From Bacteroidota bacterium (GTDB taxonomy: Bacteria; Bacteroidota; Bacteroidia; 2-12-FULL-35-15), in NCBI GenBank assembly GCA_025963725.1, contig JAOQAE010000007.1:62001-126000 (forward strand): DNA of 64,000 nt, given 5' to 3'. A program made the position numbers and the translations under genes. Below, one piece after another: positions 17,218 to 24,553 of this stretch. Under the pieces are notes generated by a model. It had not been told where the DNA came from and searched no databases. It saw only the letters and a list, made by a program, of their open reading frames with translations. Position 1 is the stretch's first letter. Each line of letters opens with the position of its first letter.

Positions 17218-18141
17218 TTACTTCTTATAGGTAGCGAGATGCCGCTCTTTTTTAGTATCGTAGATGTCCGCGATGGTTACCAGGATGCCGGTCTCTTCCA
17301 CTTCGCCGAAATGCGAATTGATGGAGGTGCCGAATGTTTTCATGGTAGCGGAAAGGTTCATATACGCATTCACCAGCGGAGGAATATGCTCGCCGCGCTC
17401 ACGTACGTTCTGTCCGAGAATGCGGTGCGCTTCCTTATAAGAAAGGCCTTCAATGGAGCTGATAAACCCGGATACATCCGTTTTCAGGTGCAGGGGCTCA
17501 AGCGGCTTTACAAGGTGCTCCGGATCGGGGAAGAAGTGGTTCATGAACGCAAGGATCATATCACGGGCTTCCACATTAAAGTCGGTATACATGGTTACCT
17601 TGCCGAAGAAATGCTGAATGTCAGGATTGTCTACTACAATGGCGCCAAGCCCGTCCCAAAGGTTATCCAGCGAGAACAGGCCTTTGCGGTTATCCACGGA
17701 AGGCTGGTATTTCGGCTGCACGAATGAACGGCCGAGCTCTATGGTAAAAGGAACATACTCCTTCATGAATTTCTCCGAGAACTGAAAAAGCTCGGTGGTA
17801 GCCACCTGCACAATGCCGTTTTCAAGAGGCGCATCCTTCAGCTTGATAAAACGGTAGCCTCCTACAATTTCCTTTTCTTCGGGATTCCATACGATCAGCT
17901 GCTTATAAGGAGCATCCGCCACATCAAACTCATCGATATCGATCTCGTGGCCTGTGCCGCCGCCCGCAGCGCGGAAAGTAAATTCACGCAGCCGCCCGAT
18001 CTCCTTCATAACATTCGGCGAATCGTGCTGTGTAATGATGTAGATCTCGTTGTGACCGTTATTGGTATCACGCACAAAACGCTCAGGGCTCAGCTCTGAT
18101 TCTAATACTTTCTTATCAACCGGTTCTATAATGGCTTGCAT
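17218..18141 (-). CDS. glsB: GNAT acyltransferase, GlsB/OlsB-like (aminolipid N-acyltransferase)
   Basis: 307 residues. Recognisable segments are IGRLREFTFRAAGGGTGHEI (about 45-64), IVWNPEEKEIVGGYRFIK and ELGRSFVQPKYQ, as in the hemolysin/OlsB-type GNAT family. In Bacteroides thetaiotaomicron a protein of this type, GlsB, puts a 3-hydroxy fatty acid on glycine (from acyl-ACP), the first step of glycine-lipid synthesis. It lies 11 bases after the partner acyltransferase gene on the same strand. The amino acid used (glycine, ornithine or serine-glycine) cannot be read from sequence. Its 3' end is followed by an intergenic stretch without a clear terminator. Confidence 0.72.
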   Translation of the reverse strand: MQAIIEPVDKKVLESELSPERFVRDTNNGHNEIYIITQHDSPNVMKEIGRLREFTFRAAGGGTGHEIDIDEFDVADAPYKQLIVWNPEEKEIVGGYRFIKLKDAPLENGIVQVATTELFQFSEKFMKEYVPFTIELGRSFVQPKYQPSVDNRKGLFSLDNLWDGLGAIVVDNPDIQHFFGKVTMYTDFNVEARDMILAFMNHFFPDPEHLVKPLEPLHLKTDVSGFISSIEGLSYKEAHRILGQNVRERGEHIPPLVNAYMNLSATMKTFGTSINSHFGEVEETGILVTIADIYDTKKERHLATYKK

Positions 18142-18152
18142 ACGTTCAGTAA

Positions 18153-19064
18153 TTATTTTGAAGCACCCTGATGGCCTTTAACGGTGGGGAGCATTTTGGA
18201 CTTGTCACCCGACTTTAAAGCATACACATGCTGTTTCACCATTTCCGACCAGTACTCGGCCGGCTGATCCTTTGTAAATGTTTCCCAGGAGATCGCTTCT
18301 CCGAAAATAAAGGTAATGGTTTTTCCTTTTTGTTTGTACATTTCGTCTACAAGGTAGAACATTTCGAGGTTTGCCTTGATCCCGATCTTTTTTCTCCAGT
18401 AGGCGAGGTTATAAAAAAACTTAGAGTTATTCCCGTCAATAAAAACCGGTACCACATTCTTTTTATATTGGACAGCCTTTGTAATAAAGCTTTTCCGCCA
18501 TACGAGGTCCTGGATAATATTGCCTTCCTGCCTTCTTGAGACCAGTCCTGCAGGAAAGATCAGCAGGCAGTTGTCGGATGCGTACGTCTCTTCAAATCTC
18601 TGCATGTAGTCGGCAGAGTTCCTGCCATGCTTGTTCACGGGGACAAAGATAGAACCGAAGTTCTGAAGTGCCATTAAGAGGTCGTTCACGAAAAAGCGGA
18701 TGTCCTTCCTGTACATCCCCGCCGCCTTCATAAATGCAATGCCGTCGAGCCCGCCCAGCGGATGGTTCGCCGCCATGATCACGCCTCCGGCTTTTGGTAT
18801 GTTCTCCGCTCCCTGTACATTGATATTGGCGCCAAACTCTTCCATGGCCGCATTCACCAGTTCTATCTCATGATGGTCGCGGTAGCGGTAAATAGCATCA
18901 TTCAGCTCATCTTCATGGATCGTCCGCTTAATGTAACGCAATAAAAACCCTGGTAAAAATTTAAGGAGTTTCGGATTCTTTGAAGCGATCGCTTTTTCAA
19001 TATTTATAAACTTCTCCGACTCAGGTATGCTGCTTTTTTTCTGATCTTCAATGGCCATATTCAA
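18153..19064 (-). CDS. glsA: Lysophospholipid-type acyltransferase, GlsA-like
   Basis: 303 residues. A PlsC-type domain with the motif NHPLGGLDG (about 107-115). His and Asp are five residues apart instead of the usual four, a variant I recall from Bacteroidetes GlsA-like proteins. IFPAGLVSR and FIDGNNSKFFYN follow. In Bacteroides GlsA adds the second acyl chain to N-acyl-glycine. The pairing with the GNAT gene downstream is the main support; a phospholipid acyltransferase role is the alternative. An alternative start at Met3 (19058) is possible. A TACCTTTG -7 box lies 25 bases upstream. Confidence 0.72.
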   Translation of the reverse strand: MNMAIEDQKKSSIPESEKFINIEKAIASKNPKLLKFLPGFLLRYIKRTIHEDELNDAIYRYRDHHEIELVNAAMEEFGANINVQGAENIPKAGGVIMAANHPLGGLDGIAFMKAAGMYRKDIRFFVNDLLMALQNFGSIFVPVNKHGRNSADYMQRFEETYASDNCLLIFPAGLVSRRQEGNIIQDLVWRKSFITKAVQYKKNVVPVFIDGNNSKFFYNLAYWRKKIGIKANLEMFYLVDEMYKQKGKTITFIFGEAISWETFTKDQPAEYWSEMVKQHVYALKSGDKSKMLPTVKGHQGASK

Positions 19065-19089
19065 TATTCATTGTTTCTCACAATGGCTG

Positions 19090-19097
19090 CAAAGGTA
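19090..19097 (-). promoter_or_regulatory. Candidate -7 box for the glsA-glsB pair
   Basis: Minus strand TACCTTTG, a perfect TAnnTTTG, 25 bases before the ATG at 19064. A TTG lies 24 bases further upstream, slightly too far for a good -33 box. If used, the acyltransferase pair is transcribed apart from the START gene. Confidence 0.4.
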
Positions 19098-19120
19098 AAT
19101 TTTTATTTGTTAACGCCATT

Positions 19121-19789
19121 TCAATTTTTTATTAAGGGAACCACAGCTTTCTGGTATTTTTCCTTCATCACCCATTGCTTGAAATTGAGCGTGGTTTCAT
19201 AAGGGCCGTCCACCACAGCGAGGTTCACGAGCCATGCAGGCACATATCCCCCGGGATTTACAAGCAATTGGTAGATCACCTCTACGGTACCGTCCTTTTG
19301 CGGCACGAGGGTCCAGGAAGCGCTGAACTCGGTGATCCGCACATAGCCGGCCACCTTGGGGATATAATCGGGCTTGCAGGTGGATACGATCTTCACCACT
19401 TTGGAAACAGGATCCTGCGAAAGCCGCACATTTACCACAAAATCGCGGCTGTCGACCGGCCAGGGCGCCACCACCGTCTGGTAATGGACCAGCTCACTCT
19501 CACTGATCTTTTTCAGCGTGGTTGATTTACCGCATTTATAAACCCATTGCGGATAGGTATCCCAATCATTCAGCAGGGCAACAATGCTGCTCAATGAAGT
19601 TTTCAGGGTGCAAACCGATTTCAGCTCCTTAAAATCGGAACCGGGCGAATTGCGGGTATAGACCAAAATCCCGCCCTCAGACTTTTTAAGGTGCCAGCTA
19701 TTGTCAGATTGTGAAAAGGCAGATAAAAAAGCGGCCAGAAGAAGAAACAGCGAAATCTTATACTTTGGGATCAATTTTTTTTGAAACAA
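19121..19789 (-). CDS. Exported START-domain protein
   Basis: 222 residues: a signal peptide ending near FLSAFSQ, then a START/StAR-like lipid-binding domain with WHLKKSEGGILVYTR and VAPWPVDSRDFVVNVRLS. The tail has GPYETTLNFKQWV. START domains hold one hydrophobic ligand in a cavity. In bacteria their ligands are mostly unknown. It lies 56 bases upstream of the GlsA/GlsB-like pair on the same strand, so a role in handling or sensing an aminolipid or its fatty acid is a reasonable guess, though it may have its own transcript. Confidence 0.8.
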   Translation of the reverse strand: MFQKKLIPKYKISLFLLLAAFLSAFSQSDNSWHLKKSEGGILVYTRNSPGSDFKELKSVCTLKTSLSSIVALLNDWDTYPQWVYKCGKSTTLKKISESELVHYQTVVAPWPVDSRDFVVNVRLSQDPVSKVVKIVSTCKPDYIPKVAGYVRITEFSASWTLVPQKDGTVEVIYQLLVNPGGYVPAWLVNLAVVDGPYETTLNFKQWVMKEKYQKAVVPLIKN

Positions 19790-19965
19790 TATTTTGTGAA
19801 TGTGCGTAGAAATGTTTTTAAACCAGAACGTTGTAAGGATTTAATTAGGACAAATGCAACTTTTTTGCTTATTTTTGTATCTACACAAAGATAAGTAACT
19901 ACTCCTTACCACTCTTAAATTATTGCTAAAACTTGCCCGGCTGAAGGGCGCATAATTAAATGCAC

Positions 19966-20283
19966 ATGAAGAAGTGTTTATTTTTTGCGATTATGCTATT
20001 CTTTTCCGCGTATACCAGGGCCCAGACCACCACCGGCCCCATCATCTACAAAATGAAGATCAATGGCGTTAACACTGCCGTTACCGCCAAAGACATCAGC
20101 CCCGCGCTGGAGGCCATGTTTGATTCGAATGAACAGACATTTTCCGCTGCCGACAGTACTATCACTCTCAAATCGGCCTATGATGGCCAGGAATCCCGCT
20201 TTATTTTCAAGCTTACCGAATTAGGCTACGTACCCCGCTATTTTCAGAAAATTTCGCCTGCACCAACCAGCTTAGAACGATAA
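19966..20283 (+). CDS. Small exported protein of unknown function
   Basis: 105 residues from the Met at 19966 (MKKCLFFAIMLFFSAYTRAQ signal peptide); two extra residues are possible from 19960. The mature part of about 85 residues is polar, with no family I recognise and no cysteine. It is 6 bases upstream of a large T9SS cargo gene and probably shares its transcript. A TATTTTTG -7-like box lies at 19870-19877. It may be a companion of that cargo. Function is unknown. Confidence 0.6.
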   Translation: MKKCLFFAIMLFFSAYTRAQTTTGPIIYKMKINGVNTAVTAKDISPALEAMFDSNEQTFSAADSTITLKSAYDGQESRFIFKLTELGYVPRYFQKISPAPTSLER

Positions 20284-20289
20284 AAAGAT

Positions 20290-21864
20290 ATGAAGCTAAC
20301 GAGGCATATCATTTTCTCTTTCCTGCTCACTTTACTGTGCGGTAAAGGTTTTGCCCAGGGCAATACTCCCTGCGCCGCCACATTAATGACTGTAAACTCA
20401 GGCATTTGCGGAACGTATACAGCCGGCACCACTGTTGGCGCGACCTATCAGAACACTGCTGCTAACGGCGGCACACCAACCTGCCCGAGCAATGCCGGCC
20501 GCGGAAGCCCTGATGTATGGTACAAGTTTGTGGCCCCGGCAAGCGGACAGATCATTATTACTACAAATGCAGGTACGATCACCGACGGTGTAATGCAGAT
20601 CTTCAGCTCTTCCGACAATACCTGCTCGGGAACACTTACCAGTTTATCCTGCGATGATGACAGCGGCCCCGGAGCAATGCCCCAGTTCTCCTTTTGCGGC
20701 CTTACCCCCGGCAATACTTATTTCGTCCGGTTCTGGGAGTTTGGTAATGCTGCTGCAGATGTGGGAACCTTCTCCATTTGCTTTTACATTCCTGCCCCCG
20801 GCGCTGCCCTGCAGAACTGTAATGGCGGCACACAGGTTTGCAGCAATGCTTCCTTCGTGGGAAACAGCAGCGGAAGCGGAACACAGGAATTGAACGTATG
20901 TAACCAGGGATGCCTCTCCACGGAGCATAACTCCTCCTGGTATTATATAAATATCGGCAGTACCGGAACCCTGCAGCTTACGATCGCCCCAAGCGTCAGT
21001 TCGAATGATTATGATTTTGCGTTATGGGGGCCTACAAACGTCTGCCCTCCGCCAAGTGACCCTATCAGGTGCTCCTGGGCGGCATCCAGCGGCAATACTG
21101 GAATTAACAGCGCCAACAATGCGCCTGCAACGGATAATAGCGAGGGTGCAGGCGGCAACAGGTGGGTGCAGGACCTTCCAGTTACGGCAGGCGATGTATA
21201 TATTCTCCTCGTGGATGGATACACCGCAAGTGCAGCGTCTTATACGCTCAGCTGGAATTCCGGCGGCGGATCGTCAACGCTGAGCTGTGTTCCTGTTGTT
21301 CTTCCCGTTGAGCTGCTTAGCTTCGAGGCCAACCTTGATATTGACAAAGTACGTGTGAAATGGGCAACCGCCACCGAAACCAATAACGATTATTTTACAC
21401 TTGAAAAAAGCAGTGACGGCACTACATTCGAAGAAGTGCTGAAGGTGGACGGACAAGGCAGCAGTAGCAGCATGCACGAATACATGGATACGGATTATCA
21501 TCCGTATGAAGGTGTTTCCTATTACCGCCTGAAACAAACAGACTTTAACGGCGTGTTCGTTTATTCGGGCATCGTGCCTGTTGAATACCATGCAAACGGC
21601 GAGTTCGGATTCTCCATCTTCCCGAACCCGGGAGATGCAAAGGACATCAAGATCGAGCTGAATGCAACGAAAGGACAGGAGATCCTCGTGGTGGTGCGTG
21701 ACCTTACAGGACGTGAATTCTATTCAAAAGTAATGATCATGGAAACGGCAAACGGACAGATCGAAGCGATCGACAATAACCATAATATTGCTCCGGGAAT
21801 TTATCTTGTAACGGCTTCCAGCAAGAATGCCTTCTACAGCCAGCGGCTCATCATAAAGCCTTAA
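20290..21864 (+). CDS. Secreted cysteine-rich beta-domain protein with type A T9SS sorting domain
   Basis: 524 residues: signal peptide to about GFAQ (23), then two beta-sandwich modules resembling bacterial pre-peptidase C-terminal domains (about 25-165 and 175-320). The second contains the DYDFALWGP pattern shared with the partial protein at the right edge of the window. A fibronectin-like linker with LPVELLSFEANL follows, then the type A CTD (about 435-524) with IFPNPG and PGIYLVTASS. Many paired cysteines fit a surface location. Its CTD shares the YSKVM(V/I)ME block with the cargo at 15306. Likely binding or adhesion; no catalytic motif. Confidence 0.82.
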   Translation: MKLTRHIIFSFLLTLLCGKGFAQGNTPCAATLMTVNSGICGTYTAGTTVGATYQNTAANGGTPTCPSNAGRGSPDVWYKFVAPASGQIIITTNAGTITDGVMQIFSSSDNTCSGTLTSLSCDDDSGPGAMPQFSFCGLTPGNTYFVRFWEFGNAAADVGTFSICFYIPAPGAALQNCNGGTQVCSNASFVGNSSGSGTQELNVCNQGCLSTEHNSSWYYINIGSTGTLQLTIAPSVSSNDYDFALWGPTNVCPPPSDPIRCSWAASSGNTGINSANNAPATDNSEGAGGNRWVQDLPVTAGDVYILLVDGYTASAASYTLSWNSGGGSSTLSCVPVVLPVELLSFEANLDIDKVRVKWATATETNNDYFTLEKSSDGTTFEEVLKVDGQGSSSSMHEYMDTDYHPYEGVSYYRLKQTDFNGVFVYSGIVPVEYHANGEFGFSIFPNPGDAKDIKIELNATKGQEILVVVRDLTGREFYSKVMIMETANGQIEAIDNNHNIAPGIYLVTASSKNAFYSQRLIIKP

Positions 21865-21878
21865 AATCTCATAAAATA

Positions 21879-21909
21879 AAAATCCCGGTTTGATACAAAC
21901 CGGGATTTT
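21879..21909. terminator. Bidirectional terminator between the T9SS cargo gene and hemH
   Basis: aaatcccggttt and aaaccgggattt are perfect inverted repeats around a 6-base loop with A-rich and T-rich flanks, between ends at 21864 (plus) and 21911 (minus). Confidence 0.88.
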
Positions 21910-21910
21910 T

Positions 21911-22927
21911 TTATGCCTTTTCCAGCACCATGTCCTTTAATGCATTGATCCAGACGGGAGAGTCATTCAGGCTTTCCACGAGCTGCACTTTTTCGCCGCC
22001 ATGCTCATGAAAGATCTCCTGGTATTCGGTGCCGATCTCGTAAATGGTCTCGAGGCAATCGGCAACAAATGCCGGCGAGAACACAAGGATGTTCTTTTTG
22101 CCTTCCTTTGCTTTTTCAGCAACTACCTTATCGCTGTATGGCTTGATCCATTTGTCATTCAGCCTCGACTGAAATGTGGTCTCATATTTTCCTTCCGGGA
22201 TGTTCAGGCGCTTCACCAGCTGCCGTGTGGTTTCAAAGCAATTGGCGCGGTAACAATATTGATTTTTTTCGGTGATCACATCGCAGCAGCTTCCCAGCTT
22301 GCAGGAGTTGCCGCCGTAATGCGCAGCGCCTTTCATGATGTGCCTTTCGGGGAGCCCATGATAGCTGAACACCACATGATCGTAAGCGGCAATGTCGTAT
22401 TTCTTTGCGCGGTCGACACAGGCATCAATAAACCCGGGCTGATCGTAAAATTTGGAGATGACCTTTACGGAAGGCGTTACTTCCCATTTGCCCAGGATGC
22501 GCATCGCCTCTTCCACGGACGAACCTGTGCTCGAAGATGCATATTGCGGATATAAGGGGATCATGATGATGTTGCTCACCTGCGCGGCGCGGAGCTTATC
22601 CAATGCCGATCCGATAGACGGGCTCTGGTAGCGCATGCCGAGTTCCACGATGAATCCGTCGCCCAGCTCCTGCTGCAGCTTTTCCTTCACCTTGTTGCTG
22701 TTCACCAGCAGCGGCGATCCTTCCTTCGTCCAGATCTGTTGGTACAGCTTTGCGGATTTGGATGCGCGGAAAGGCACAATGATCCCGTTTACGAGGATAA
22801 AGCGGCCCACAGGGCTGATGTCGATCACACGCGGATCGTTAAGAAATTGTGTAAGGTATTTACGGACATCCGGCGTTGAGGGGCTGTCGGGCGTTCCGAG
22901 ATTTATTAAGAGTACTCCGGTCTTCAT
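21911..22927 (-). CDS. hemH: Ferrochelatase HemH
   Basis: 338 residues. The signature FSYHGLPERH has the catalytic His190, and the C-terminal ferrochelatase glutamate lies in SPAFVADCLETIYEIG. HemH inserts Fe2+ into protoporphyrin (or coproporphyrin) at the inner membrane. A notable insertion holds C209, C214, C215, C225 and C230, a spacing that could bind a [2Fe-2S] cluster as in some bacterial ferrochelatases with internal clusters. It lies 80 bases downstream of lpd on the same strand but ends at its own terminator. No other heme genes are adjacent. Confidence 0.92.
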   Translation of the reverse strand: MKTGVLLINLGTPDSPSTPDVRKYLTQFLNDPRVIDISPVGRFILVNGIIVPFRASKSAKLYQQIWTKEGSPLLVNSNKVKEKLQQELGDGFIVELGMRYQSPSIGSALDKLRAAQVSNIIMIPLYPQYASSSTGSSVEEAMRILGKWEVTPSVKVISKFYDQPGFIDACVDRAKKYDIAAYDHVVFSYHGLPERHIMKGAAHYGGNSCKLGSCCDVITEKNQYCYRANCFETTRQLVKRLNIPEGKYETTFQSRLNDKWIKPYSDKVVAEKAKEGKKNILVFSPAFVADCLETIYEIGTEYQEIFHEHGGEKVQLVESLNDSPVWINALKDMVLEKA

Positions 22928-23007
22928 TAATTTCAGATTTTTTGATTTGTAGAATTTTAGAATTGAAGGTAAAAGCTCAACAAATCAGGAATTCTAAAAA
23001 TCTAAAA

Positions 23008-24411
23008 TTATATATGCAATGCACGTTTTCCTGTTGCATCGAGGCAGGCTTCCTTGATGGCTTCCGTGAACGTAGGGTGCGCGTGGCTCATGCGGGAGAT
23101 GTCTTCCGCGCTTGCACGGTATTCCATCGCTACCACCGCTTCCGCGATCATATCCGCAGCACGCGGCCCGATCATGTGTACGCCGAGGATCTCATCGGTA
23201 GCCTCATCGGCAAGCACCTTTACGAAGCCGTCTGTATCCATGGATGCACGGGCTCTTCCGCTCGCCTTGAACGGGAAGCTTCCCGACTTGTACTTTTTTC
23301 CCTGTTCCTTCAATTGCTCTTCGGTATATCCTACCGCTGCAACTTCGGGCCATGTGTACACCACACCCGGGATAAGGTTATAATTGATGTGCGGCTTTTG
23401 TCCCGCCATTGTTTCTGCAACATACACTCCTTCTTCTTCCGCCTTGTGAGCGAGCATAGCGCCTTTCACCACATCGCCGATCGCGTAGATGCCGGCAACG
23501 TTTGTTTGAAGATGATCGTCTGTCTCCACTTTTCCGCGGTTGTCTACCTTCACGCCTGCTTTATCAAGCCCGAGGTTTTCCGTATATGGCTTTCTGCCAA
23601 CCGATACGAGGCAGTAGTCGCCTTTGATCTCCACTTTTTCACCTTTAGCATTCTCTGCGGTAACGGCTACTTCTTTTCCTTTTACGGATGTGCCTGTTAC
23701 CTTGTGATTGAAATAAAATTCGAAGCCGAGCTTCTTGAGGCTCTTCTGCAATTCCTTGCCAAGTGCGCCATCCATAGTGCTGATGATGCCGCCGGTGAAT
23801 TCCACCACTGAGATCTTTGCCCCGAGGCGTGCATACACCGATCCGAGCTCCAGCCCGATCACGCCGCCGCCAATGATGACCATGTGCTTCGGCACTTCGG
23901 TAAGCTCGAGCGCTTCTGTTGACGTGATCACTCTTTTTTTGTCGATCTCGATCCCCGGTAATGAGGAAGGCTTGGATCCCGTTGCGATAATAGTTTTCGC
24001 CGTTTCGATCTCGGTTGTTTTGCCATCCGCGGAAGCGATGGAAATTGTATTTTTATTTACGAAAGATCCATGTCCGGTGAATACGGTGATCTTGTTCTTT
24101 TTCATGAGGAAGGTGATCCCGTCGCAGGTTTGCTTTACCACATCGCCTTTTCGCTTGATCATCTGCTTGAGGTTCACTTTCACATCCTTTACATCGATGC
24201 CGTGCTCGGTGAAGGTATGTGTTGCATTGTGATAATGCTCGGAAGAATCGAGCAGCGCTTTCGAGGGGATGCAGCCTACATTGAGGCAGGTGCCGCCCAG
24301 CGTATTGTATTTTTCAATGATCGCGGTTTTCATTCCGAGCTGCGCGCAGCGGATGGCGGCAACGTATCCTCCGGGACCCGAACCTATAACGGTAACATCA
24401 AATTTTTCCAT
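23008..24411 (-). CDS. lpd: Dihydrolipoyl dehydrogenase (E3)
   Basis: 467 residues. N-terminal FAD motif GSGPGGYVAA, redox disulfide in GGTCLNVGCIPSK (Cys42, Cys47), NAD-binding GGGVIGLELGSV and the C-terminal catalytic HAHPTFTE complete the set. It reoxidises the lipoyl group of pyruvate, 2-oxoglutarate or branched-chain dehydrogenase complexes. No E1/E2 genes are nearby, so its complex cannot be named. It is separated from lnt by 141 bases holding a nested hairpin. Confidence 0.95.
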   Translation of the reverse strand: MEKFDVTVIGSGPGGYVAAIRCAQLGMKTAIIEKYNTLGGTCLNVGCIPSKALLDSSEHYHNATHTFTEHGIDVKDVKVNLKQMIKRKGDVVKQTCDGITFLMKKNKITVFTGHGSFVNKNTISIASADGKTTEIETAKTIIATGSKPSSLPGIEIDKKRVITSTEALELTEVPKHMVIIGGGVIGLELGSVYARLGAKISVVEFTGGIISTMDGALGKELQKSLKKLGFEFYFNHKVTGTSVKGKEVAVTAENAKGEKVEIKGDYCLVSVGRKPYTENLGLDKAGVKVDNRGKVETDDHLQTNVAGIYAIGDVVKGAMLAHKAEEEGVYVAETMAGQKPHINYNLIPGVVYTWPEVAAVGYTEEQLKEQGKKYKSGSFPFKASGRARASMDTDGFVKVLADEATDEILGVHMIGPRAADMIAEAVVAMEYRASAEDISRMSHAHPTFTEAIKEACLDATGKRALHI

Positions 24412-24479
24412 GGCGTAAAATTACTATTTTTTAGCAATTGGGGATTTGTAGGTGTTAATTATATAACCAATAAGGAGAG

Positions 24480-24553
24480 GGGAATGTTTATTATAGCGAG
24501 ATGCCGTGTCGGAGCACGGCATGACGATGAACATGGTAAAATTTTACATTCCC
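24480..24553. repeat. Nested inverted repeat between lnt and lpd
   Basis: Outer arms gggaatgt (24480-24487) and acattccc (24546-24553) enclose an inner perfect hairpin atgccgtg/cacggcat around tcggag. The right outer arm ends at the first base of the lnt stop codon. The inner part resembles the gtcattgcgag-type repeats elsewhere in the window. It may act as an mRNA 3' structure for lnt or be a small mobile element. Confidence 0.55.

Noticed and set aside
19001-19120. One continuous operon from the START gene through glsB
   Set aside because: The TACCTTTG box before glsA could give a separate transcript, so co-transcription is not claimed.
22876-23811. Plus-strand open frame across hemH start and lpd
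   Set aside because: Antisense to two confident genes, with no domain or leader signal.
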